A stretch of DNA of 64,000 nt from positions 140,635-204,634 of the forward strand of contig DATHNW010000017.1 in assembly GCA_035485575.1 (NCBI GenBank), in the 5' to 3' direction. This DNA is from DASRHD01 sp035485575 (lineage in GTDB: Bacteria > Verrucomicrobiota > Verrucomicrobiia > Opitutales > Opitutaceae). A program made the translations under genes and the position numbers. Below the pieces are notes generated by a model, which searched no databases, was not told where the DNA came from, and saw nothing but the letters and a program-made list of their open reading frames with translations. Below, one piece after another: positions 9,602-18,001 of this stretch (the stretch's first letter is position 1; the number at the start of each line of letters is the position of its first letter).

Positions 9602-10909
9602 ATGCCCACGTTTCAAACCCTGCCCGGTTTTCGCGAGTTTTATCCCGATGTACTGGCGCGCCGGAACCATATCTTCCGCCTCTGGCGCCAGAATGCGCGC
9701 GCCTTCGGCTTCGCGGAATACGATGCTCCCGTGCTCGAGCCGCTCGAACTCTACAAGGCCAAGTCCGGCGATGAGATCGAGGCGCAGCTTTTCAGCTTCA
9801 CCGACAAGGGCGGCCGCGAGGTCGCGCTGCGGCCCGAAATGACTCCGACCGTCTGCCGGCTCGTCGGCGAGAAGGCGGCCACGCTCAAGCGGCCGATCAA
9901 GTGGTTCAGCATCGCGGAATTTTACCGCTACGAGCGCGCGCAGAAAGGCCGGCAGCGCGCCTTCTTCCAGTTCAATGCCGACATCTTTGGCGAACCGGGA
10001 CCCGAGGCGGAGATCGAGCTCATCGCGCTGCTCATCCAGAGCTTCCGGGCCTTCGGACTGACGGAAGAGGATTTTTATGTGCGTCTGAGCGACCGCAACC
10101 TGTGGTTTTTCTACCTCGAGGCGCTGGGCCTTGATGAGCCTCGCGTGCGCGCGATGCTCGGCGCAGTCGACAAATACGAAAAGCTCGGTGAAGCGGCGTT
10201 CAGGGATTACGCGGAAAAATTCGGACCGCTCGATCCGCAACTCAAAGAGAAGGTGCTGGCTTTCCTGCAGATCAAAACTCTCGCCGCGTTGGAGCAAACT
10301 CTGGCCGCACATGGCGGCGACAAATTGGCCGCGCGCCTGGCTGACTGGCGCAAACTGCTCGGCGGACTTGAAGCCATGGATCTGGCGCGCTTTGTCGAGG
10401 TGGATCTGGGGGTAGTCCGCGGTCTGGCCTACTACACGGGTTTTGTGTTCGAGGCGTTCGATCGCAAGGGTGACCTGCGCGCGCTCGCGGGCGGTGGACG
10501 CTACGATGATCTCGTGAAGAAGCTCGGCGGGCCCGATCTGCCCGCCGTGGGTTTCGCCATCGGCGACGTGACCACCGGCATTTTGCTCGAGGAACGCGGC
10601 AAGATGCCGACCTATATCAATGCCCCGGACGTTTATGCGGTCGTCGACGGGGAGAAAGGACGCTTCGCGGCGTTTTCCTGCATCAATGAACTGCGCGCGA
10701 CCGGCCTGTGCGTCGAGTACCCGTTCAAGGACGTCGCCTTTGGCAAGCAATTCAAAGCCGCCGCCGACTCGGGTGCGAAGCTGGCGCTCATTTATGGAGG
10801 GGACGAGCTGGCCAAAGGCGTCGTGAAGATCCGCGACCTCACCGAACGCAGCGAACGCGAGGTGCCACCGGCGCAGGTCTTTGCGGCTGTGCGCGAGTTT
10901 TTCACCTGA
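9602..10909 (+). CDS. hisS: Histidine-tRNA ligase
   Basis: A 435-residue class II aminoacyl-tRNA synthetase. Motif 1 region: LPGFREFYPD; motif 2: FYRYERAQKGRQRAFFQFNADIFG; histidine-specific signatures: VVRGLAYYTGFVFEAF and AGGGRYDDLV; motif 3: PAVGFAIGDV. A C-terminal anticodon-binding domain (from about residue 340, DVYAVVDGEK) argues against HisZ, which lacks it. The start is the ATG at 9602; the open frame extends 20 codons upstream into the terminator and is not coding there. Confidence 0.93.
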   Translation: MPTFQTLPGFREFYPDVLARRNHIFRLWRQNARAFGFAEYDAPVLEPLELYKAKSGDEIEAQLFSFTDKGGREVALRPEMTPTVCRLVGEKAATLKRPIKWFSIAEFYRYERAQKGRQRAFFQFNADIFGEPGPEAEIELIALLIQSFRAFGLTEEDFYVRLSDRNLWFFYLEALGLDEPRVRAMLGAVDKYEKLGEAAFRDYAEKFGPLDPQLKEKVLAFLQIKTLAALEQTLAAHGGDKLAARLADWRKLLGGLEAMDLARFVEVDLGVVRGLAYYTGFVFEAFDRKGDLRALAGGGRYDDLVKKLGGPDLPAVGFAIGDVTTGILLEERGKMPTYINAPDVYAVVDGEKGRFAAFSCINELRATGLCVEYPFKDVAFGKQFKAAADSGAKLALIYGGDELAKGVVKIRDLTERSEREVPPAQVFAAVREFFT

Positions 10910-10970
10910 CTTTGGATTTCGCGTCCGGGTCCGGTGGCTGCTTTGAATCCGGATTTATCTGATTCTCCCC

Positions 10971-13142
10971 ATGGCTGAGTCCTGTTCATCAAACGAGCCG
11001 GCTGAACCGGCCGGCCGGGCCGGTTCCCGCTGGATCATTGTCCTGGCGGGAGGGTTTCTCGCGCTCGCCGGGATCGCAGCCTACTCCAACAGTTTTTCCG
11101 GGCCGTTCCTGTTGGATGACATGTCGGCGATCGTGCAAAAAAATGCGACGATCCGGCATCTCTGGCCGGTCTGGCCGGTGCTGTCGCCACCGGGCGGCCT
11201 GACGGTTAGCGGCCGGCCGGTGCTCAATCTTTCGCTGGCCGTCAATTATGCCTTCGGTGGAACGCAGGTGGGGGGCTATCATGGGCTGAACCTGGCGATT
11301 CATATCCTGGCGGGGCTGGCGCTGTTTGGGATTGTGCGGCGGACGTTGCTGCGGCCGGTCCTGCGCGAACGATTTGGCGCCGCCGCGCTGCCGCTGGCTC
11401 TGGCGGTCACTGCACTCTGGACGTTGCATCCGCTGCAGACCGAGGCGGTGACTTATGTCATCCAGCGAGCCGAGTCGCTGATGGGGCTGTTTTATCTGCT
11501 GACGATTTACGCTTTCATCCGCGGGGCGGAATCACCCAAGCCGCTGGGCTGGTACGCCGGGTCGATCCTGGCCTGCCTTTTGGGCATGGCGACGAAGGAG
11601 GTGATGGTCTCGGCACCGCTGATGGTGCTGCTTTATGACCGCACCTTTGTCGCCGGGTCCTTTCGGGAGGCGTGCAGGCAGCGCTGGCGATTTTATCTCG
11701 GACTGGCGGGCACGTGGCTGCTGCTCGGTTATCTCCTTTTCAGCACCGGCGGCAATCGTAACGGAACCATCGGTTTCAACGTCGGTGTCGCCTGGTGGGC
11801 CTATGGGTTGACGCAGTTTGAAGCCGTCGTGCGCTACCTGCAGCTGTCGCTCTGGCCGCATCCGTTGATTTTTGAATATGGGACTTTCTGGGTGAAGCAG
11901 GCGGGGGAGGTGATCCCATCGGCGATCATCGTTATTTTGCTGATTGCCGGGACGGTGGTCGCACTGTGGCGGAAGCCCGGTCTCGGCTTCCTGGGCGCAT
12001 GGTTTTTCGTGATGCTCGCGCCGACTTCGCTGGTGCCGGGAACCACGCAGATGATCGTGGAGCACCGCATGTACCTTTCGCTCGCGGCGGTGGTCGTGCT
12101 CGTGGTGCTGGGAATCTTTTCTCTGGCGGGCCGGCGCAGCTTGGCGGTGTTTCTGGCCTTGGCTGCCGGATTGGGATGGGCGACTTCGCGCCGCAACGAG
12201 GATTACCGCAGCGAAGTGAGCATCTGGAGTGATGCGGTGGCCAAGCGCCCGGGCAGCGAACGGGCCCAGAACAGCCTTGCGGTTGCCCTGTTTCAGGCCG
12301 GTCGAACGGCGGAGGCGATGGCCCACGGACAGGAGGCCCTGCGCCTTCAACCCGATGACCCCGAGGCCCATTTTAATATGGGCACGTTTCTGGCTGGCAC
12401 CGGCCGGCTGCCGGAAGCGGTTGTCGAATATGAGAACGGGCTGCGGCTCAACGCGGATGATTCATGGTATTCCCTGGCCATGGTGCACTACGGGCTTGGC
12501 TTTGCCTTGTTTAATACCGGACGGACAGCGGAGGCGATTGAGCACTTTCAAGAATCACTGCGCCTTCAGCCCGATTACGCGGAGGCCCGTTTCGGTCTGG
12601 GCAATGCTTTGGCTTCTGCCGGCCGGCAGCCGGAGGCCATGGTTCAGTATGAGGAAGCGATTCGGCTGAAACCCGATTATCCCGAGGCCCGCACCAATCT
12701 GGGCGACATGTTATGTGACGCAGGTAAAATGACCGAAGGCATCGCCCAGTATGAGGAAGCGCTGCGGCTCAGGCCGGATTATCTCCAGGCCCGTTTCAAT
12801 CTGGGTGTGGCCTTGGCTTCAGCCAACCGGTGGCCGGAAGCCGTCGCGCAATTTGCCGAGGCCGTGCGGCTCAAGCCCGATTCGGGGGAGGCCCATTACA
12901 GTCTGGGCAATGTGTTGCGCGAGGTGGGCCGGCTGCCGGAGGCCATCGGCCAGTATGAACAGACGATCAGGCTGCAGCCCGATTTTGCCGAGGCTTATGC
13001 CAATCTGGGCGCTGCCTTGGGTGAGGCCGGACGTCTGCCGGAGGCCATCGCCGCCTGTGAACAGGCGTTGAAGCTGGATCCCAGCCTGACCCGCGCGCGC
13101 GACAACCTGGAGCAATTGCGGGCGGCAAAGATGGCGCCCTAG
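10971..13142 (+). CDS. Multi-pass GT-C-like membrane protein with eight TPRs
   Basis: A 723-residue protein resembling the TMTC/PMT-like group. The N-terminal 400 residues hold about ten hydrophobic helices; the first loop has the Asp-Asp pair in FLLDDMSAIVQKN typical of GT-C glycosyltransferases using lipid-linked sugars. From about residue 420 eight tandem TPR units follow, each ending near LRLQPDY or a variant. Family members are proposed or shown O-glycosyltransferases; no substrate can be deduced here. The TPRs show strong mutual DNA similarity (GCCGGCTGCCGGAGGC-like words), suggesting expansion by duplication. It lies 61 bp after hisS. Confidence 0.8.
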   Translation: MAESCSSNEPAEPAGRAGSRWIIVLAGGFLALAGIAAYSNSFSGPFLLDDMSAIVQKNATIRHLWPVWPVLSPPGGLTVSGRPVLNLSLAVNYAFGGTQVGGYHGLNLAIHILAGLALFGIVRRTLLRPVLRERFGAAALPLALAVTALWTLHPLQTEAVTYVIQRAESLMGLFYLLTIYAFIRGAESPKPLGWYAGSILACLLGMATKEVMVSAPLMVLLYDRTFVAGSFREACRQRWRFYLGLAGTWLLLGYLLFSTGGNRNGTIGFNVGVAWWAYGLTQFEAVVRYLQLSLWPHPLIFEYGTFWVKQAGEVIPSAIIVILLIAGTVVALWRKPGLGFLGAWFFVMLAPTSLVPGTTQMIVEHRMYLSLAAVVVLVVLGIFSLAGRRSLAVFLALAAGLGWATSRRNEDYRSEVSIWSDAVAKRPGSERAQNSLAVALFQAGRTAEAMAHGQEALRLQPDDPEAHFNMGTFLAGTGRLPEAVVEYENGLRLNADDSWYSLAMVHYGLGFALFNTGRTAEAIEHFQESLRLQPDYAEARFGLGNALASAGRQPEAMVQYEEAIRLKPDYPEARTNLGDMLCDAGKMTEGIAQYEEALRLRPDYLQARFNLGVALASANRWPEAVAQFAEAVRLKPDSGEAHYSLGNVLREVGRLPEAIGQYEQTIRLQPDFAEAYANLGAALGEAGRLPEAIAACEQALKLDPSLTRARDNLEQLRAAKMAP

Positions 13143-13197
13143 CAAAATCCCGGGAAAACAAGCGGCCGACGAGCGCATTGCCGACCGTCTCCCGGCG

Positions 13198-14205
13198 CTA
13201 CACCAGCCACCAGGCGGCGAGGCAGAGGAACAGGCCCATGCTGACGACGTCGGTGATGGTTGTGAGCAAAATGCTCGAGGCGCTGGCCGGGTCGGCGCCG
13301 AATTTTTTCAGCATGAGCGGCGTGAGCACGCCGGTGATGCCGCTGATGACGCACGCGCCGATCATGGCGAAAAAGACGACCGCGCCGAGCCCCAGCGGCG
13401 ATTCAGGCGTGTGCTTCCAGCGGGCATAGACGAACATGCCTGCGCCTGCGGTGAGGCCGGTGAGCGCACCGTTACAGAGGCCGACCAGCGACTCCTTGAG
13501 CACGAGTGCTTTTTCCCGGCCCGGTTTGAGTTCGCCGAGCGTGATGCCGCGCAGCGCCACGGCGAGGGACTGGCAGCCGGTGTTCGCCGCCTGGCCCATC
13601 ATCACGGGCAGGAAAACCGCCAGCACGACGACTTTGTTGATGGTGTGCTCGAAGGCTCCGACCACGCCGGCGGCGAGGAACGTTGTGAGCAGGTTGATCT
13701 GCAGCCAAGGATGGCGGAATCGCAGGCTCAGCCACCAGCTGCTGGCCGTGCGTTCCTCCCGGCCGACGCCGACCATTTCGCCGGCTTGCGCACTGATCTC
13801 TATGGCCTCTTTTTCGAAGAGCGTCGCGCCCCGCACCATGCCCACGAGCACGCCGCTTTCGTCGCAGACAGGATAGTAGGGAAAGTGCCGGTTCAACGTG
13901 AGACGCATGGCCTCCATCAGCGGCGTCTGCGGCTTGAAAGAAAACGGATCGCGCAGCATGAAATCGCCGAGCCTGGAGGCGGGGCCCGCGAGCAGCAGGT
14001 CGCGCATCGTGACGACACCAACGAGCCGGCCTGCGGTATCGGCGACGTAAGCATAGGTGAAAAAATGTTTCGCGGCCAGACCGCGCACGACCTCGGTGGC
14101 TTCGCCCGCGGTCGTCTCCGGCCGGAAAACCGCCAGCGCTGGCTCCATCAACTCCTCAATGGTGAGCGACGATTCGTTTTTGGCAGCGTGGGCGGACAGA
14201 TGCAT
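13198..14205 (-). CDS. MgtE-like magnesium transporter lacking the N domain
   Basis: A 335-residue protein: two CBS domains (about residues 15-150, IEELMEPALAVFRP then SFKPQTPLMEAMRLTL) followed by the five-helix MgtE pore domain with PVMMGQAANTGCQSLAVALRG, the counterpart of the ion-selectivity segment. Classical MgtE has an additional N-terminal alpha-solenoid that gates the channel in response to Mg2+; here it is absent. The open frame extends 79 codons upstream, but that part is basic, Ser/Pro-rich and unlike any domain, so the ATG at 14205 is preferred. Confidence 0.8.
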   Translation of the reverse strand: MHLSAHAAKNESSLTIEELMEPALAVFRPETTAGEATEVVRGLAAKHFFTYAYVADTAGRLVGVVTMRDLLLAGPASRLGDFMLRDPFSFKPQTPLMEAMRLTLNRHFPYYPVCDESGVLVGMVRGATLFEKEAIEISAQAGEMVGVGREERTASSWWLSLRFRHPWLQINLLTTFLAAGVVGAFEHTINKVVVLAVFLPVMMGQAANTGCQSLAVALRGITLGELKPGREKALVLKESLVGLCNGALTGLTAGAGMFVYARWKHTPESPLGLGAVVFFAMIGACVISGITGVLTPLMLKKFGADPASASSILLTTITDVVSMGLFLCLAAWWLV

Positions 14206-14401
14206 GGCAGGCAGTGATTTGCTTGAGCTGTTGAAAAGAAAGTTTTCCGGGGGTGCCGCGGTCAAGCTGCAACGAACCGTCGGAGACTTCTTTTGGCTCC
14301 CCGGTGTCCTGAGGTATGGATGCGGTGCTCGCTTCGGACGCGAGGATCGGCTGGAAATTTCCTTCAGCCGGTTGATCGCACTGAAAAAAAGAATCTGCCG
14401 A
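14206..14401. other. Intergenic region upstream of the MgtE-like gene
   Basis: No gene supported. It contains an inverted repeat TTGATCG (14372-14378) / CGATCAA (14399-14405) that overlaps the opgC stop and could end opgC transcription. I did not recognise a magnesium riboswitch. Confidence 0.4.
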
Positions 14402-15571
14402 TCAAGCCGCGCGGGCCTGCTCGTGCGCTTCGGCGGCGGCAAAGGCCGGCGTCGGGCGGGTGCGGAAGGGCTGGACGGAAGCCGCCTTCATGTTTCGCAG
14501 CTTTTCGCCCACGCCGGCCACGACAAACAGGGCGGCAATCGTTACCCCGGTGACGGTCCAGCTGCGCGCAGCCGTGGCGAAAAGGCTGTCATGGGCGAGC
14601 AGGACGAGCACTAACATGCTTTGCGCCGCGACGACCAGCAGGGAATGCCGCCCGAGCAACGCCAGCGGGCGCCAGGCGAAGAGGCGTGGAAAGCGCGTGC
14701 TGGCGACGGCGACCAGATAGGCGACGAGGGCAAAGCTCATCAGCCGCAGTGCGCCCAGCGAGGGCTTGTTGAGCATGATGCCGAAGTCCCTGTCCGACCA
14801 CAACGACGGGATGAGGCGGTGCTGCAGGCAGAAGAAAAATACCGCGCCGCCGATTGCCGCTGCCAGCAGGGCCGGCCGCACCGGTGCGAGCGGGGTCGCA
14901 CCCTTGGTCTTTATATGGCCGAGGACGATGCCGCTGATGAAAAGAAACTGCCAGGCGAGCACGTTGAAAAATCCGAAATTGAGCGGCGGCGCGATGGTCG
15001 CGCCGTCATAGTTCGGCAGGAATTGCACGACGGCCCAGAGGGCGAAGCTGCCGGCGAGCAAGGGCCACTGCCGGCCTTTTTCGAGCAGGCCCAGCACGAA
15101 CGGCAGCAGCAACACGAACACGCAGTACATCGGCAGGATGTCGAGCAGCCCGGGTTGGTAGAGGAGCAGCGGGCCGAACAGCGCGGAGAGCAGGGGATGG
15201 GCCGCAAACAATGGCGGTGAAGTGATGGAATGCGTGCCGGTGATCCAGGCGTCGAGCGCCAGGAGTGCAAATCCGCCGAAGTAGGCCAGCAGATGCCAGC
15301 CGTAAATCGTGCGGGCGCGCTGCCATACCGTCGTGCGCAGCTTTTTCGCGCCGTCGCGCCATAGTCGTCGCGTGTAAACGAAGCCGGCCAGCAGGCCGGA
15401 TAAAAACACAAAGCCCTCCGCCGAGGAAACTATGCCCACGCCCTCGTCCGTGACCGCCCGCAGGTCGCTCGGCAGGTGGTTGACCGCCATGGACACAAGC
15501 ATGAGACCGCGCAGCGCATCGAAACGGATATCGCGTGCGGGCGCCACCAAGGGGCGTGCAACGGTTTGCAT
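14402..15571 (-). CDS. OpgC-like integral membrane acyltransferase
   Basis: A 389-residue polytopic membrane protein with about ten helices. The N terminus RDIRFDALRGLMLVSMAVNHLP and the following SSAEGFVFLSGLLAGFVY match the OpgC family, which succinylates osmoregulated periplasmic glucans in proteobacteria. No glucan synthase genes (opgG/H) are nearby, so the acceptor is unknown. The start is placed at the ATG at 15571; the frame is open 27 codons further without a domain. It is divergent from serA. Confidence 0.8.
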   Translation of the reverse strand: MQTVARPLVAPARDIRFDALRGLMLVSMAVNHLPSDLRAVTDEGVGIVSSAEGFVFLSGLLAGFVYTRRLWRDGAKKLRTTVWQRARTIYGWHLLAYFGGFALLALDAWITGTHSITSPPLFAAHPLLSALFGPLLLYQPGLLDILPMYCVFVLLLPFVLGLLEKGRQWPLLAGSFALWAVVQFLPNYDGATIAPPLNFGFFNVLAWQFLFISGIVLGHIKTKGATPLAPVRPALLAAAIGGAVFFFCLQHRLIPSLWSDRDFGIMLNKPSLGALRLMSFALVAYLVAVASTRFPRLFAWRPLALLGRHSLLVVAAQSMLVLVLLAHDSLFATAARSWTVTGVTIAALFVVAGVGEKLRNMKAASVQPFRTRPTPAFAAAEAHEQARAA

Positions 15572-15623
15572 GTTTTTGATTAGACGGTATCGGCCGGAAG
15601 AAGTTTCTCCCAAACGGGGGAAA

Positions 15624-15654
15624 TTTTGCACAGAGCAGCAGGATTCGTGCAAAA
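15624..15654. promoter_or_regulatory. Inverted repeat upstream of serA, candidate operator
   Basis: Perfect 8-bp arms TTTTGCAC (15624-15631) and GTGCAAAA (15647-15654) with a 15-bp spacer lie between the divergent opgC and serA genes. Arm centres are 23 bp apart, about two helical turns, as expected for a dimeric repressor. Confidence 0.45.
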
Positions 15655-15677
15655 CAGGATCGAAGTGTTCCCGCGCT

Positions 15678-15695
15678 CTTCCCCGGCCGGGGAAG
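15678..15695. promoter_or_regulatory. 18-bp perfect palindrome in the serA leader
   Basis: CTTCCCCGGCCGGGGAAG is a perfect palindrome 63 bp before the serA ATG. As RNA it could form a GC-rich hairpin; there is no following T run, so it is not a simple terminator. Confidence 0.4.
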
Positions 15696-15758
15696 CCTGC
15701 CTGTCACCTTTTCCTTGCCGCCCCGGGGGGGAGTCTCTTCGCTTGGGCGCTTTTCTCC

Positions 15759-17348
15759 ATGAAAATCCTCGTTGCCGACAAGATCTCACCCAAGGGAGTT
15801 GCCTATCTGCGCCAGCAGCCGGGCTTTGACGTGGTCGAGGCCTATGGCTCCTCCCCGGCGAAGATTCTTGAACTCGTCAAGGACGTGCACGCCATTGCCG
15901 TGCGCTCGGAGACGAAAATCACCAGCGAGGTGTTCGCCGCCGCGCCGCTCCTCAAGGTTGTCGGCCGTGCCGGTGTCGGCGTGGATAACGTCGATGTCGA
16001 GGCTGCCACCGAGCGCGGCGTCGTCGTGATGAACACGCCTTCGGGCAACACGATTGCCACGGCCGAGCTCACTTTTACGCACATCCTCTGCGGCGCCCGT
16101 CCCGTGCCCCAGGCCGCCGGTTCGATGAAGGCCGGCCAGTGGGACCGCAAGACGTTCAGCGGCGTCGAACTTTTCAAGAAAACCCTCGGCATTGTCGGCC
16201 TCGGCCGCATCGGCGGCGAAGTCGCCAAGCGTGCCCAGGCCTTCGGCATGCGTGTGCTCGCCTTCGATCCCTATCTCGCGCCCAGCCGTGCCAAGGCCAT
16301 GCAGGTCGAGGCCGCCACCCTCGACGAGCTGCTCGCCCAGTCGGACTACATCACGGTCCACATGCCGCTCACCGACGACACGCACTACATGATTGACGAG
16401 AAGGCATTTGAAAAATGCAAAAAGGGCCTCCGCATCTTCAACTGCGCTCGCGGCGGCATCATCAAGGAAACTGCGCTCGTTGCCGCGCTCAAATCGGGTA
16501 AGGTCGCCGCTGCCGGACTCGACGTGTACGAGGACGAGCCGCTCGCTGCCGACCACGAGCTGCGGAAGCTGCCCAATGTCGTGCTCACGCCGCACCTTGG
16601 CGCCTCCACCGCCGAGGCGCAGGATGCCGTCGGCGTGGAGATCGCCGAGCAGATCGCCGACGTGCTCGCCGGCGGCATCATCCGCAACGCCGTCAACATG
16701 CCTTCGATCGACGCCGCCGCGCTCAAGCTCCTCGGGCCCTATCTCGACCTCGGCGCCAAGCTCGGCGCGCTTGTCCAGCAGATCGCTCCCCAGCAGATCG
16801 CCACGCTGCGCATCACTTATTGGGGCAAGATCGTCGATCTCGACGCCAACTCGGTCACGCGTTCCATCCAGCGCGGGTTTCTGCGCCGCATCAGCGGCGA
16901 GGAGGTCAACTACGTCAATGCCCCCGTGCTGCTCCAGCGCCTCGGCGTCCACGTCGAGGTCGTGAAGTCGGCCGCCGACAGCGACTACACCGAGCTTATT
17001 GCGGTCGAGGCGGTTGCGCCCGACGGCAAGACATTTTCCGCGCAGGGCACGCTCACGGTCAAAACCAGCCAGCCGCGCATCGTCGGCATCAACGGCCGCG
17101 AGGTCGAGGTCGCCGCCGAGGGCAAGCTGCTCGTCCTCGAAAACGTGGACCAGCCCGGCATGGTCGGCACCGTCGGCACCATTCTCGGCAAGGACAAGGT
17201 CAACATCGCCGACATGTCGCTCAGCCGCCTCACGCCGGGCGGCACCGCCTACATGGTTGTGCGCGTGGACACCGAACCAAGCGAAACCGCCCGCCAGGAA
17301 ATCAAGAATCACCCGGCCATCAAGCTGGCGAAGTTCGTCCAGTTGTAA
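15759..17348 (+). CDS. serA: D-3-phosphoglycerate dehydrogenase, long form
   Basis: A 529-residue enzyme that oxidises 3-phosphoglycerate, the first step of serine synthesis. The NAD-binding loop is LGIVGLGRIGGEVAKRA; catalytic residues lie in NCARGGIIKE (Arg), VYEDEP (Glu) and LTPHLGAST (His). An allosteric-substrate-binding domain (about 320-450) and a C-terminal ACT domain (about 455-529, LLVLENVDQPGMVGTVGTIL) make it the long form, usually serine-inhibited. It is first in a plsY-hom-lysC run; the plsY GTG is 8 bp after its stop. Confidence 0.96.
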   Translation: MKILVADKISPKGVAYLRQQPGFDVVEAYGSSPAKILELVKDVHAIAVRSETKITSEVFAAAPLLKVVGRAGVGVDNVDVEAATERGVVVMNTPSGNTIATAELTFTHILCGARPVPQAAGSMKAGQWDRKTFSGVELFKKTLGIVGLGRIGGEVAKRAQAFGMRVLAFDPYLAPSRAKAMQVEAATLDELLAQSDYITVHMPLTDDTHYMIDEKAFEKCKKGLRIFNCARGGIIKETALVAALKSGKVAAAGLDVYEDEPLAADHELRKLPNVVLTPHLGASTAEAQDAVGVEIAEQIADVLAGGIIRNAVNMPSIDAAALKLLGPYLDLGAKLGALVQQIAPQQIATLRITYWGKIVDLDANSVTRSIQRGFLRRISGEEVNYVNAPVLLQRLGVHVEVVKSAADSDYTELIAVEAVAPDGKTFSAQGTLTVKTSQPRIVGINGREVEVAAEGKLLVLENVDQPGMVGTVGTILGKDKVNIADMSLSRLTPGGTAYMVVRVDTEPSETARQEIKNHPAIKLAKFVQL

Positions 17349-17356
17349 ACCCGACC

Positions 17357-18001
17357 GTGCTTACCCCGCTCGTCATCGCTGCCGTCGTTGGTTATCTGCT
17401 GGGCTCGCTGCCCTTCGGCTACCTCGTCGCGCGCGCCAAGGGCGTGAACATCTTCGAGGTCGGCAGCAAAAGCCCCGGCGCGACCAACGTGAGACGCGTG
17501 CTCGGGGCCGGGCCGGGCAATCTGGTGTTTTTTCTCGATGCGTTGAAAGGCGTGGCGACGGCGGGCTGGCCGCTGCTGGCGATACGCATGTCTTCGGCCA
17601 CGAACATTTTTGCCGATCGCGATATCTCGCTTCTCGCGGCGGTCGCCGGCCTCATTGGCGCGTTGTTCGGCCATAGTTTTTCCTGCTTCACCAAGTTCAG
17701 GGGAGGAAAGGGCGTGGCTACCGCGGCGGGCGGATTTCTTGTTTTGCTGCCTTTTGAGACGCTGATTGCCGGGGCGGTCTGGATTCTGGCCTTTTATGCT
17801 TCGCGTTACGTCTCGCTGGCCTCGATCCTCGCGGCCGTGGCCCTGCCGGTCGCCACCTTTTTTCTGAATCAATCATCCCTGCTGCTCGGCCTGTCGGCGC
17901 TCATTGCCGCATTTGTCATCATCCGCCACCGCGCCAACATCGTCCGCCTGCTCAACGGCACGGAAAACAAGTTTGTGAGAAATGCGGGGTCCGCGTCATG
18001 A
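17357..18001 (+). CDS. plsY: Glycerol-3-phosphate acyltransferase PlsY
   Basis: A 214-residue integral membrane enzyme transferring acyl from acyl-phosphate to glycerol-3-phosphate, the first step of phospholipid synthesis. Conserved motifs: GSLPFGYLVARAKGVNIFEVGSKSPGATNVRR and GHSFSCFTKFRGGKGVATAAGG. About six helices. No ATG is available near the serA stop; the GTG at 17357 fits the family N terminus. Its stop overlaps the hom start by 4 bp. Its place within an amino-acid operon is unusual. Confidence 0.93.
   Translation: MLTPLVIAAVVGYLLGSLPFGYLVARAKGVNIFEVGSKSPGATNVRRVLGAGPGNLVFFLDALKGVATAGWPLLAIRMSSATNIFADRDISLLAAVAGLIGALFGHSFSCFTKFRGGKGVATAAGGFLVLLPFETLIAGAVWILAFYASRYVSLASILAAVALPVATFFLNQSSLLLGLSALIAAFVIIRHRANIVRLLNGTENKFVRNAGSAS

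Noticed and set aside
9602..10909. HisZ (ATP phosphoribosyltransferase regulatory subunit)
   Set aside because: The C-terminal anticodon-binding domain and complete class II motifs favour HisS.
14205..14442. 79-codon N-terminal extension of the MgtE-like protein
   Set aside because: It is basic and low-complexity with no MgtE N-domain features; likely the untranslated leader.
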